NCBI RefSeq assembly: GCF_046630445.1
Contig: NC_092339.1
Span: forward strand, 74,283,501-74,347,500
DNA length: 64,000 nt
Reading direction: 5' to 3'
Source: Rutidosis leptorrhynchoides
Lineage: Eukaryota > Streptophyta > Magnoliopsida > Asterales > Asteraceae
Below, piece by piece: positions 44,179 through 56,322 of this stretch. Numbering within the stretch: position 1 is the stretch's first letter; each line of letters opens with the position of its first letter. The position numbers and the translations under genes were made by a program. A model generated the notes under the pieces. The model had not been told where the DNA came from. It searched no databases and was given only the letters and a program-made list of their open reading frames with translations.

Positions 44179-47100
44179 ATGAGGCCAATTTTGATGAAAG
44201 GACATGAAAGGCCACTAACGTTTCTAAAATATAACAGAGATGGTGACCTTTTATTCTCTTGTGCTAAAGATCACACTCCAACTGTTTGGTTTGCCGATAA
44301 CGGCGAACGTTTAGGCACCTACCGTGGCCATAACGGTGCCGTTTGGTGCTGCGATGTTTCACGTATGTTCCTTTTCATTGTTTAATTTTGTTAAATTTAG
44401 TACCTAGGGTTTCAGTACATGGTTAAATTTGCCTAATCTGTTACTGGTTATTTATATTGGTAGCTAAGTTAATGTTTCACTACCGATTTGTTAATTAAAC
44501 TGTTAGTTGAATGTTTTTAAATATTAGAGTATATTTATTGAGAGTTTATGAATTCTTAATTTGATTGAATAAGCAATTTAGACATTTATTCACTTTTAGT
44601 GAAAATAAATCTGTTAATTAATACCATTATCTGTCATGTTGTGTTAATCTTAACAATATTTGGTTAGTGTTGTAGCAAAAGTATAGAATATAGCTCTTAT
44701 TTTTTGGTCAAGCTGCATTGGTATTTTATAACATACACTTAATTTATATACTTTTTTATTTGTTTTATGCAGGAGATTCAACACGGCTAATTACTGGTAG
44801 TGCGGATCAAACAGCTAAGCTATGGGATGTTATGACTGGAGCACAGCTTTTCACTTTCAATTTTGATTCTCCTGCTAGAGCTGTTGACTTTTCTGTTGGT
44901 GATAAGCTTGCTGTAATCACCACTGACCCGTTTATGGGTTTGACTTCTGCTATTCATGTCAAACGCATTGCTGCTGACCCTGATGATCGTGAGCTTTTTA
45001 TGTCACAATTTTCAGTTTTGGCTCTATTATGTGTAGTTATTAGATGATGTAACTTTTCACGTAGCAGGTTCTAATATTGTAACTTTTCAGAGGTTGCGGA
45101 TTCTGTACTTGTACTAAAGGGCCCTCAAGGAAGGATTAATAGGGCAGTTTGGGGACCTTTAAACAAGACGATCATTAGTGCTGGTGAAGATGCTGTGGTT
45201 CGAATTTGGGACGCAGAGGTATGTTTTTTCATATCTAACACGGTTAACCTCATAGCAGCTAAGAGACTTAGAGTAATAGTGTAATACTTGTTGAATACCA
45301 AAAATTGTTCAGTAAATACGCTATCTTAACAAAATAGGTGTTATGAATACACACTCATTTACATTTTAATTTACCATAATATGTAGTTGTGTTTGTGAAG
45401 TTAAGGATGGAACTATTATTAGGTTTTCACTATTTGGTTGTCTAATACTCTCATGGGCTTCTGTGGTCCTTTTTTTTTTTTTTTTTTGCCATTCTTGCTG
45501 CTCTATGATTTTAGTTTTGTGATAAATTGCTTGTAGCCTTTTTGATGTCAAATTCTTGAGCATACTTCCAGAACTTCATTATAGTGAACTTTTGGAATTG
45601 AACTTCAAATTAAGATTGTTTGTAATCGGAATCAGACGTTGCTTATTTGTTTTGGGATTGAAATGTTAAACTTTATGCCACTGCTGGTTTTGCTTTTAAT
45701 AATCATTATAAAGCATACATCTTACATTTAGCTTCTGAATAATCAAACTGGCAGACAGGAAAATTGCTGCAAGAAAATGACAAAGAAGTTGGTCACAAAA
45801 AGACGATTACATCGCTTGCAAAATCAACTGATTGTTCACATTTTCTCACTGGGTCTCTAGATAAATCAGCAAAGGTAATTTTCATCATTTCTTATGATTT
45901 TGTATTTATTAAACTATCATCCTGATTATCATTTTTCTCCATATTATTAGCTCTGGGACAGCAGATCATTGACACTGATCAAGACATATGTTACCGAACG
46001 CCCGGTCAATGCCGTTGCAATGTCTCCAATTCTTAACCATGTAAGTTTTAAATACTAGTCTAATTAATATTCACAAATAAAAAAAACCTCAAACTGAGGG
46101 TTACTAATTAAATTTGAAGAGATAAATAAGAAAGAGAGTTTAATTCAATTTGATTGGACTAACAATGATTCCACATCATTTTTCTAATATTTCTTTGTAA
46201 AATTAAAGTCATTGTAGCATTTTTCACAGTTATTTGTTTATATAGCTAGTTGGTGCATTTGTAGTTTTTTTTACCTTACGTTGATACCGTCTTATATTTT
46301 GTATGCATTCATCCTTTATTTTAACCATGTATGTTATAAAACTTGGTTGTATGCTAAGCAGTTTGCTTCAAATATAAATCGTTTTTTGTGGAAATACGCG
46401 ACCACTCATAGTGTTAGATTTATTGTTACTCATACACTAATTCTCAAGTATAATGACATTGCTATTTACATTGTGCTTTACATTTCTAGAATGTCAACAG
46501 ATTATAGATTATGTGATGTTAATAAGGTTATACGAAAATTACTCACTAAAAGTCGATAGCAAAACTGTAAAAGGTTATTAAACTCTATAACAATATAACT
46601 AATTATCCTCAATCTTCACTGATATGTATACAGTTTTGTTTGCACTTAAACGTGGAAACATATACATCTTTACACAAAACATTACACCCTCTGATGTTAA
46701 GCTCACTTAGAAAAAGCAGTGTCGTTTTTTAGAAAATTACAATTGAATGTATATAAGTATATGTCATTATGTCCATTATGTATAATTGCAGGATCTGTGT
46801 GTTGCCACAACTGTTGTTATTACCATTATTTTTCCCAAACAATATTAGAGTAACTATAATAATCAATGGCAATATATATAATTAACAATCTTTTTTATCC
46901 TGCAACCTATTTACATTTCAGAAAGTAATCAAACCTGGATAACCTTATTCAATATCTCTGAAACTTTTCAGGTTGTGCTTGGGGGTGGCCAGGATGCATC
47001 AGCTGTTACCACTACCGATCATCGTGCTGGAAAGTTTGAAGCCAAATTTTATGACAAGGTAATACAATGTATTTTTTGCAAACTTAGCTTTTACCAAATT

Positions 47101-47574
47101 TGATATGTTGACTGTTCATCAATATCTATCTATATTTCAGTTATGATCTTGTGTGCCAAATGTAGTTATATAATTCTAATTGTCTGTCCTAGATTCTGCA
47201 AGAAGAGATTGGAGGCGTTAAAGGGCATTTTGGTCCCATAAATGCTTTGGCATTTAACCCTGATGGGAAAAGGTACGTTCATCATTTTATTGCGATTCAA
47301 ATTTGAGCTCAAATAATGGAGCTTTTAGTTCATATTCATATTTATATTTATATTAAAGTATAAAAGATGTACGTATGCTTTTCTACATGCTTAGATAATT
47401 CTTTCATTGTTTCACATTTTTTTTACTAAGTATATTTTTATTTTTTATTTTTTTGTGGCTAATTCTGATTGTTGGTTGTTTTAATTGTTATATAGTTTTT
47501 CAAGTGGAGGTGAAGATGGTTACGTACGATTGCATCACTTTGATTACGACTACTTCAAGATTCCATCAATTTGA
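44179..47574 (+). CDS. TIF3I1: Translation initiation factor eIF3 subunit I (eIF3i/TIF34)
   Basis: Eight exons: 44179-44362, 44773-44988, 45091-45218, 45755-45874, 45951-46040, 46972-47058, 47193-47272, 47496-47574. All introns are GT-AG, and the spliced length is 984 bp (327 residues plus stop), near the 328 residues of the Arabidopsis protein. It starts [20 protein letters not shown] and is a seven-bladed WD40 propeller: [76 protein letters not shown], and [16 protein letters not shown] at the end. It acts in the cytosol as part of eIF3, which binds the 40S subunit, with eIF3b and eIF3g as close partners. No break is seen and all splice phases close. This is the one clear intact host protein gene here. 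Long ORFs within introns (for example 46281-46559) are chance. Confidence 0.97.
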
Positions 47575-47972
47575 TCAGCGCTCCCTGCTACAACGTCAAG
47601 TACTACACATGAAAATCCTGTAGTACATCAAGTTGGAGGCATGTCTTCCGATCTTTCAGTTTTGTTGGGTTGAGATTGTGTCCAAATATATGGGTTCATA
47701 CTGATTGTATTTTAAGTGGTTTTGAAGATTAGTTGAAGTTGTCAAATTTTGGGTTATTATGCAGACACAAGGAGTGCACAAATTATTGTTGTTTTTGCAC
47801 TAGAACTAATTATTCTTATCCCGTGGTTCAGGATATTTTAAAAAAGGCAGAGGTTTTTAAGGAACTTGGTTCTAATCAAAACAAATTCAATTAAATTAAG
47901 GAAATAAAAACTAAGGGTAGGATAGTGCGTCTTTTTTTATAGATGATTATGATTATGATCATTTGCAATTTA
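47575..47972 (+). other. eIF3i 3' untranslated region and flank
   Basis: Probable 3' untranslated region. AATAAA-like signals are weak; AAATAAAAAC near 47902 is one candidate. No other feature. Confidence 0.5.
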
Positions 47973-48362
47973 GGGGTGTTATATTTGGTTTTAAATCGAT
48001 TAACCCTAAAATCGAATTTTGAAAAAATCGATAAAAAAATCAAACTGAAGCTGAATTCGGTTTTCAGTTTTAACTTTTTAATTTTGGTTCAACTGAAAAC
48101 TAAGCTCAACTGAAATTAACTATTAATATGTATTGACGAAAATCAATTTTATAATCAAAAGTTGAATTTGAATTTGACTTGTATGATTAGATTATTAGAT
48201 TTATGATTTTTTGAGTTTTCAGCATTAACTGAAACCGAACTGAACTCGGTTTTCGTTTCATTTTTGGTTTTCGGTCCGGTTTTAGTTTTCAATTGTGTCT
48301 CCAAAATTTTAAAACCGAATAAACTGAAAAAATCAAAACTAAACCGATAAACACTCTTTAAG
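47973..48362. repeat. ACCGA/TCGGTTTT-rich inverted repeat, probable MITE
   Basis: Ends are roughly inverted: GGGGTGTTATATTTGGTTTT at the left, and at the right, read inward, AGAGTGTTTATCGGTTTAG. The inside is made of TTCGGTTTT and AAACTGAA words. This type of sequence is common and non-coding in plants. Target duplication not resolved. The minus ORF 48155-48382 is an artefact. Confidence 0.45.
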
Positions 48363-48476
48363 TCAAAATGAGTCTCACACAACCATGAAAGTAAGTTAAT
48401 GTAAAGTGTACCTATTGTACCTGGATGTTAAACTTACTGAAATTTGTACCACTCCTAAGAATAACAACTTCTCTCA

Positions 48477-48712
48477 TTAGACCGTTACATCATCATTTTC
48501 TCCCCATTTTCTCCTCATAATATGAACATTGACATACTTCCTAACTAGGACATGACCACACCGACCCACAAAAAACCACACATGCTTTGTCCTGCAAAAT
48601 ACTATCCAGAGCATAATCCAGGGTGAGCCTAGTGAGGACAAGGCGAGGGCACACCCTGACATTGGTGCCTTCGAGGACAAGGCGAGGCTTGATGCGAATG
48701 GTCTTAGAAGCA
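48477..48712. mobile_element. Possible MITE
   Basis: The left end TTAGACCGTTACATCATC and the right end read inward, TAAGACCATTCGCATCA, are similar inverted ends. GAGGACAAGGCGAGG occurs twice inside (about 48634 and 48673). No target duplication seen. Confidence 0.4.
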
Positions 48713-49200
48713 ATTTAAAAATTAAAAAGTAGTAGTATAATGCTAAAAATGTTATAAGATTGTGTCATGGATCTATGAGTTGGTGTTATTTGAGCATAGC
48801 CAAATTTGTTATGATCAGCAAGCACCACCAGGGGCACCAGCATACGTATTAGTAAATGTACGTTTACCCTTAAGCGCACTAATTTAATCATCAGTTAGCA
48901 TTTCATGGTAATAGATAATTAAGATGTGTTCCACTAAAATCAGAGTAGTTGGTAAGGTTGTAAAAAGTTGGAATAAAGTTTACACTAGTAAAAGATAAAA
49001 GGGTTGGTTCAAAATAGTGCAACATGCGCCTCATGAAAAGCTTATAATATGAATCGAACTTGACAGATTTGATTATGATTATAATTTAAAAGATCTACTA
49101 ATCTACTAGTGTTGGTTTTATATAACAAGTGGAATAGCATCTTCTCTTGAAATTAGTACATATTATTTAGGAATTTTTTAATCATAGCTCCTTCAAAAAA
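48713..49200. other. Intergenic, nothing recognised
   Basis: AT-rich spacer; no gene seen. Confidence 0.5.
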
Positions 49201-49215
49201 ATGAATTTTTCTAAT

Positions 49216-49361
49216 TTTTTTTTTTTTTAAGGCTACCACACACCACCCACCTAATACTAACACAAATATATACACCACGAAATGTCCTAAGCAAGACTTA
49301 AACCCTCAACCTCAAGGTTGTAACGGTGATCGCGATACGACCAAGTCATTGGCTCTTTGGT
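49216..49361 (-). mobile_element. SINE with poly-A and target duplication
   Basis: Flanked by ATGAATTTTTCTAAT at 49201-49215 and ATGAATTTTTTCTAAT at 49362-49377. On the minus strand it begins CCAAAGAGCCAATGACTTGG, has a B-box-like GAGGGTTTAAGTCTT, and ends in an A run (T run at 49216-49228 on the plus strand). 146 bp. The A box is degenerate. Confidence 0.78.
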
Positions 49362-49377
49362 ATGAATTTTTTCTAAT

Positions 49378-50319
49378 AACACCCCTTACTTGTTACTAAA
49401 TAAATTTAACATCTTAAAACACTTGTACATTAAGAAAAGTCAATCACCCTCTAGAAATAACTATCACATGTACCATCATTTTTTCATTAACTTAATTCTT
49501 AATAACAACTCTTGGAGTTGTAAGTAGGAAATTTCTATAAAAAAAGACGTAGTGGATAAATACTAATGAGGTAGTACATAAATATTAGAAAATCATATAA
49601 GCTATTGCTTTGCCATGTCATATTTTGATCAACATGCTTTGCCGATTTAGCTTTTGTTATAATAGATAAAAGAAAGATTTTTCAATATCAGTGATATATA
49701 TTGATTTGTAAGACATGTTTGCATATATCCTGATTCAGTGAATAGTCATCATATCATAATACGATGTTATGATAACTATAAGATATACTCCGTATTACTT
49801 ATTAGCACGATTATAAGTGTCTTAAATAAAATATAAAATAAATGAGTATATATTAAAAATTATTTTATTTTCATAACAACTAAACTAACAGATGTGTAGG
49901 ATAACATTTTTGTCGAGACAAATCTAATCTCTTCTTTTTTTGTAGGTAAAAGGTGCATACCCGATAAATGTATTGGAAATAATTAATATGTACAAGAAGA
50001 TCGGAAGCTATGAGACAATCCTCAAATCTGTAGACGCTGGGAGAGGATCTTAGAATCAACCTAACACGATCTAGAGGCGGAATAACACTAGAACGAGCTT
50101 AAACGAATATCTATGGGTTTTCGGGTAAGTACGAGTCAAACCAAGATTAGATCTTGATAAACACGAAGCCTAGACTGACATTCTGTGGTATTTGGACATG
50201 AAGATTGAGTGAAACCGGACATAGAACTGTTTGTATGTGTGTGAAAAAAAAATGTAAAGTGATTAACCAAATTAGTGGAGATTAACTTAGCTTAAATATC
50301 CCAGATCGTATGTCGGTCG
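49378..50319. other. Intergenic or LTR-derived, nothing firmly recognised
   Basis: AT-rich. From about 49950 the text may belong to the LTR-like region next to it. No gene. Confidence 0.4.
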
Positions 50320-51060
50320 ACAGTACAAACATATATACAATAATCGAAAAGCATTAAATCGAAAAACATAAAAAAAAATACAAGAAACAACAGTCGGTCG
50401 ACATACTATATAAGTCGGTCGATTTTCAAGGACAGTCGATCGACATATATATAAATCAATCGACTTATAAAGTCGCCCGACATACGGTAAATCGGTCGAT
50501 TTAGGAAGTCAATCGGTCGATTGTTTAACGGAGCAAAAACACAGATCCAAACTCAAATCCATCGATTTTATGGTGTTTTGTTTCAATCAATGACTAATAA
50601 AGATCCAGAGAAAGCCGATATACATGATCTAGTCACCAATTAACTCTAACAGATCTTAATTCGCACAAATTTAATCAAAAATGAAAAATAAACAAGAAAA
50701 CTACAATAACTTTCGATTTAAAAAGAATTACCTTGATTGGTTAACGGCGCTGGAATCACAATTCAAAGATGTATAAGAAAAACACGATCAAAAACTCCTC
50801 CTTGCAAAGTTTGAATTTTTGGTAAAACAACACAATCGCACGAAATAAAGAACTTCGGCCGTCTGAGGCCTTTTTATACCCAGCTCGACAATCGGTCGAC
50901 TATGTGATTATGTCGGCCGACATATGTGACAATCGGTCGACATACGTGACAAACGACCGACATATGTGACAAACGTCTGACATATGTTACAAGCCAGTAA
51001 GTCGGTCGATTTGTGTTCAATGTCGACCGACTTATTGTCCAAATCGGTCGACTGTCTCCC
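50320..51060 (-). mobile_element. Probable LTR fragment with TCGGTCGAC word arrays
   Basis: The word TCGGTCGA, with neighbours such as ACATATGTGAC, recurs about 15 times in two clusters (50321-50532 and 50886-51053). A minus-strand TATAAAAAGG lies at 50869-50878 just before the second cluster; on the minus strand the region beyond reads like an LTR leader with an AAGGTAATTC splice-donor-like site near 50733. TATA plus upstream GC-palindrome arrays are seen in the Athila LTRs here too. LTR ends were not found. Confidence 0.45.
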
Positions 51061-52079
51061 CCTTATTAAAAAATTATTTTTCGATTTAGAAACCCCGATA
51101 ATTTCCTCTATTCACATCCACTGGCTGATTTTACACGCAAAATATTTTCGTTTTGAAGACTTTAACAAGTTTATGATTTGAGATGTGTAGTTCGTTTCTT
51201 TTTGATGTCGAGACACAATTTGTAACTTCAAGGAAATATACACATATTCATATAAGCAAACAAATAAAATGTTTTTGTATTTTTCAAAATAAATATCAAC
51301 ACACTGAAAAATCCATTTGTAATTTTTAGGATTTTAAAACTTATCACAATAAAAATGCAAATGAAGGACAAGTCATGTCAGAAAGTCAATGATCAAGGTT
51401 AAGAAAGATCCAAGATTGTATGGCATAAAACATGTTATTTACAGGAAGCAGTTTCTGTAAGTCATAAACCTAAGGAAGCTAAATTATCAAAATGTATACA
51501 TGTTCAATCAACATTCAGACAACAATATATACATAAAATTTCACAAGTAAAAGCAAATAATACCAGAGAAATTGATCTTAACATGGTATCTATCTTCATT
51601 AACCTTTTACAGACTTTCCTCTTAGACACTTTGATGATCAAGTTAATTAATTACTTTAACATATTGCTATGTTAGATTCAATCACAGACTCGGTCATCAA
51701 TGTGAGATCGCACGATTTTTTAGGTAGTCAATTGAGCACAAGTCTATTGACGCTTTCCGTTACCACAAACACATACGTTAGGTCTAATTGAACAGGAAGG
51801 TTCTCATAGCAATTTTGGAATATCCCTGTCAGCCATTAGCTTCTATCGTAACGTATACTTTTCAATTCATATGATTCTGATGGATCTCATAGTATATTTA
51901 ATATTCTGTCAATCGTGCAATCTTTTATGTAACCAACTGCTATCAATCTCATTCCTTCTTTATTATTAAAGTTATTGGAGGAAACGGAATGAAAGACGTA
52001 GCTTTCTTAATAAGTGAGTATTCAGAATATCCCTCTGAAAACATCTTTCGCTATCTAGGCCTTAATGGGCACAGTCCCT
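51061..52079. other. Intergenic, nothing firmly recognised
   Basis: No gene. ORF 50984-51181 overlaps the word array and is rejected. Confidence 0.4.
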
Positions 52080-52379
52080 GTGACGCCCCGTACAAAATCA
52101 TCGTGTACGATTCGTCAACAACAGGATCTTTACACGGTTGAATACTACATGCTGTTTGAAAACCAGTTTGCATTCATAAAAACATAGTGTTTACAAAAGA
52201 TAACGTGCATCCTACGAATAGGAGCATAAACATAAGTATTTGACCCTAAGGTCGTTACAAAGCTGATGTTATGCGAGGTGTATATAAAATAGCTTAAATT
52301 TTACAAGGAAATACTATTAAATACGATACAATTTTACACAAGATATTTATTTATTTATTGAATGGATATACTTAAACCT
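52080..52379 (+). mobile_element. LTR 5' fragment, plus strand, interrupted by the right Athila element
   Basis: Begins TGTGACGCCCCGTACAAAAT, a start typical of long gypsy LTRs in such genomes (recollection). It breaks at 52380, where the right Athila LTR begins; the rest should lie beyond the right edge of the window. Confidence 0.55.
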
Positions 52380-54251
52380 TGCTACAACACTTATAGGCAG
52401 TGTACCTAATCGTACAGTAGTGTAGTTTTTAGTAAGTCCGGTTCGTTCCACAGGGAATCTTTTTCACAAAGCTTAACGCTATATTAGTTTAAATTTATAA
52501 AAATACAAATATATATATAAGTAATATTATTATTATAAAGGGGGGTTTTTACCGTTTAATGACCGGTTTGTCGATTTTAAAACTTTAGTCGCAGTTAAAA
52601 CCAAATGTAAAATATTAAATAAATAAAAGACTTAATTTAAAGCGTAAAGTAAATAACGATAATGAAATTGCGAATAATAAAAGTGCGATAAAATAAACTT
52701 GCGATAATTAAAAAGTACGATAATTAAAAGTGCAATTAAATACAATAACAATAAATAAAAATGCGATAATTAGAAGTGCAATTAAATATAAAATAAAGGA
52801 AATTAAATATGAAATAAAAGAATTATGCTTATTTAAACTTTCGTAATCATGATGTTTGACGTGTTGATTTTAGTTTTATGCCCATGGGTTAATTGTCCTT
52901 TGTCCTGGATTATTTAATATGTCCGTCTGGTTTTTGTCCATAACAGTCCATCAGTCATAAATATAAAGTGCGAGTGTCCTCGTCAAATTATCCTTATACC
53001 CGAAGTCAAATATTCCAACTAATTAGGGACTTAAACTGTAACAAGATTTTAATACTTTGTTTAATAATTACACCAAGATGTCGACTAAGTGTAATCCAAG
53101 GTTTTAATACTTTGTTAACAATTATGCCAAGTGTCCTTGTACATAATTTCACCCCTGTTTTAATAATTCTAATGGCTATTAATCCATTCCCGTGTCCGGT
53201 TAAATGAACGGTTATTCGTACATATAAATACCCCGCCCATCGTGTCCGATTGAGTGTATATGGTTATTTATAGGGACGTCCAATTGTAAATCTTTATATT
53301 AAAATTAACAAACTATCATTTAGTTAAACAAATATAAAGCCCATTAATAGCCCATAGTCTAATTTCCACAAGTGTCGTTCTTTAGTCCAAACTCCAATTA
53401 TGGTACAAAGCCCAATTACCCAATTTTAATAATTAGCCCAACATCATGATTACTTCGGATTAAATAAGCATAATAATAACTTAGCTACGAGACATTAAAT
53501 TAAAAAGGTTGAACATAACTTACAATGATTAAAAATAGCGTAGCGTTACACGGAGAGAATTTCGACTTACACCCTTACAACATTCGCTAACATACCCTTA
53601 TTATTAGGATTTAAAATTAAAATTAAAATATAAATATATATATATATTACGTATATATTGAGAGAGAGATAGATTAATGATGATTTTTGCGATCAAACTG
53701 CGTTTGCTTTTATAGGGATTTGAGTCCAGGTGAGCTCCGCGACTTGCGGCCTTTTTCTTCTTCAAACTCCGCGAGTCGCGGAGTTTGTTTTTACAGCTCA
53801 CCCAGCTTTGGCTCTTTGTTTGCCGACGGATTTAAATATAAATATAATATATAAATAATTATAAGAATTATTTAAATATTATATTATATTTATGTGCATA
53901 GTTGACTTGTAATTTTTAGTCCGTTGCGTCGAGCGTTGAGAGTTTACTCATGTCCCAGTTCCGGATTTTCGAACGTCCTTGCGTACAATTTAATATCTTG
54001 TACTTTGCGTTTTGAATCTTGTACTCTTGTAATTTCGAGACGTTTCTTATCAATAATTGGAACCTCTTTGAGTGTATTTTGTACTTTTGAGCTTTTTGGT
54101 CGTTTGCGTCTTCAATTCGTCGAATCTGTCTTTTGTCTTCACCTTTTATTATTTAAACGAATATCACTTGTAAATAGAACAATTGCAACTAAAAGCTTGT
54201 CTTTCTTGAGGAATAATGCTATGAAATATATGTTCGTTTTTAGCATTATCA
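52380..54251 (-). repeat. 3' LTR of the right Athila element
   Basis: On the minus strand it starts TGATAATGCTAAAAACGAAC at 54251, right after AAGTGTGGGAATATT; the other end is taken at TGCTACAACA (52380). About 1,872 bp. The right edge is strong, the left edge less so. ORFs within (52968-53207, 53604-53801, 53924-54268) are not genes. Confidence 0.65.
53707..53781 (-). promoter_or_regulatory. LTR promoter: TATA and two GC palindromes
   Basis: Minus-strand TATAAAAG at 53707-53714; CCGCGACTTGCGG (plus reading) at 53737-53749 and CCGCGAGTCGCGG at 53769-53781. The palindromes are 32 bp apart and the nearer one is 23 bp from the TATA. The same arrangement recurs at 57825-57900. Confidence 0.6.
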
Positions 54252-56322
54252 AATATTCCCACACTTGAGCGTTGCTTGTCCTCAAGCAATATAGTCTTGA
54301 AATACTAGAATCACTTCTTTATTCTTCACACTTTGTACATCAGTGATTTCTATACGGTGGTATAAACAATGGTAGTAACGATATGGTTTACAGTCCCACA
54401 TGACTATAAAATTTAGATCCATTAAGGAAATTGGATCTTTATGAAAACATTTGATCTTTTAAAAATTTTAATCTAGCTTTTACCCTAGATGAGTTTTCCG
54501 GAATAACCCTTCACCGGTGTTTGCAAATTCTTTTTGTGGGTTTGGTGGGTTTCAGATTTAAAAATTTTAGCTCAAAACTTGCGGTTTTGTGTCACCCACT
54601 TGCTAACCTTGTATTAGGAAAGCAACACATCCAGTATACTTGCTCCGTATATTACCTTTCGATAAACTACCGTCCGGTTGTAAAGGAAAGCGTTGAACAA
54701 GCAACTGTTAAGGCAATGTCCCCTGACATGCTTTTAATTATGGTCTATAACGTGTCGAACGCAATTACTATCCTTTGTAGGAGCAATAGTAAAGCTCACC
54801 CTTATGATTTTTCGGTCTGGCACAAGGTCCTGTCTTCGACCATGCTATGCAACCACCTTTCTTACGGTTGACACCCGATTTGGTTCAGATAACCTAATGA
54901 ATTCCAGGTGAATTCCTAGGATTTTACGTTCAATGGTAATGAACGCATTGAAAATGAGTTTTCAGAAAACAAATCGGTTTATAATTTGATCAAAATATTT
55001 TCTCGTTCAAGCTCGAGTTTAGATATCATCGAATTCCATGAGTTTGTAATTCTCAATCTTTAAGGTCAATCTCAAGGATTGAGTAATATCAGGCTTAAAA
55101 GCTGATTTTTAATCTTTAAGGAGATTATCCTTTCTGTGGATCTGATTTATTAGTCTTATCAAGCTAATTTGCACGGTGCCCCCCATTTTACGAGATAAAT
55201 CCTTCTCATGGTTAGGATAAATCTGACCACTTGGCGACCCTGTTTTATGCTGAGGTCCGTGGATTTCCTGCTGATTTTAGTGATGACTTTTCTAGATTTT
55301 TCGTCAACCTACAGCTGGTCTGGACGACAACTTCCTGACCTAAATCAAGAAGCGCGTTTCTTTTTCGGAAGACTTTACTTCCTTTTAATGATGGAATTGA
55401 TTCATCGTGTAGATCCATCTTTTTTACAGTAAATCAAGTAAAACTTTTTAGTTTAGTCCAAAGCAAAAGTATTTTCAGTTATTTGTACAAAAATATGTGA
55501 CATATGTTTTGAATAACTTGGAGAATTTTCCCACACTTGGCTTTTATTTTTCCTTTTTGTTCTCCTCTATTCCATTCTTAAATGAATTCTAACATTTTAG
55601 TTTGTTTCTCAATTTATGTCCTTTCCGAGGTAACAATAATTTCGGTGTTAAAACCTAATTTTATCGTTCATAAATATGTATAAACATGATTTTGAGTTCA
55701 TTTAATTGAAAATTTTGAAAATTTTTACTAGAATTGGGTAGTCAGTATATAAGACTAGGGCTGTTCTTTATTATCAGAGAGCACTAGATTCTAATACAAC
55801 TACTACTTTACTAGTATTTCTAATGGTAACCAAGTGTATAAAGTAAAAATTTTAAAATTCGAAAGAATTTAACCCCTTCCCACACTTAAGATCTTGCAAT
55901 GCCCTCATTTGCAAGAAATCAGTAACAATTTAAATTATTGAGGGTGATTAGCGCAGAAATGATTAAATTTTACCAAAGTTTCCAAACATATTGTTGTTTG
56001 TGTTGAATGATAAATGGTGTACATCATTTGTACATTCCGTCTTGTTGTTATTTCACATATATTTTGCATCTTGTCGTCAAAATTAGTTGCTTTTGCTGAA
56101 CTTAATGACAGTCTTTGAAAATGCGTTGTTTTACCCTGTTGTGTACATAAGATAAACTGCAAACATATATACATATTTTTGAAGTTTGGTATATTACCCC
56201 ACATTCAAACATTATTAAAATCTAAAAATAAAAATTTGTAAATTATAAAAACTAATACAATTCCAACATAAGTATTAAATGTATCAACATTACAAATTAT
56301 AAAATAAATAAAACTAAGTAGA
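54252..56322 (-). mobile_element. 3' untranslated region of the right Athila element
   Basis: About 2 kb without a credible gene. AAGTGTGGGA-type motifs (minus reading) lie at 54258-54267, 55529-55538 and 55878-55887; the first and third are preceded by hairpins TTGCTTG/CAAGCAA (54272-54289) and CTTGCAATG/CATTTGCAAG (55893-55915). Minus ORF 55935-56204 and plus ORFs at 54521-54871 and 55208-55432 are unsupported. Confidence 0.55.

Noticed and set aside
46281..46559. 92-residue ORF
   Set aside because: Lies wholly in eIF3i intron 5; no recognised domain.
54521..54871. 116-residue ORF
   Set aside because: In the Athila 3' untranslated region, on the opposite strand to the element; no recognised domain.
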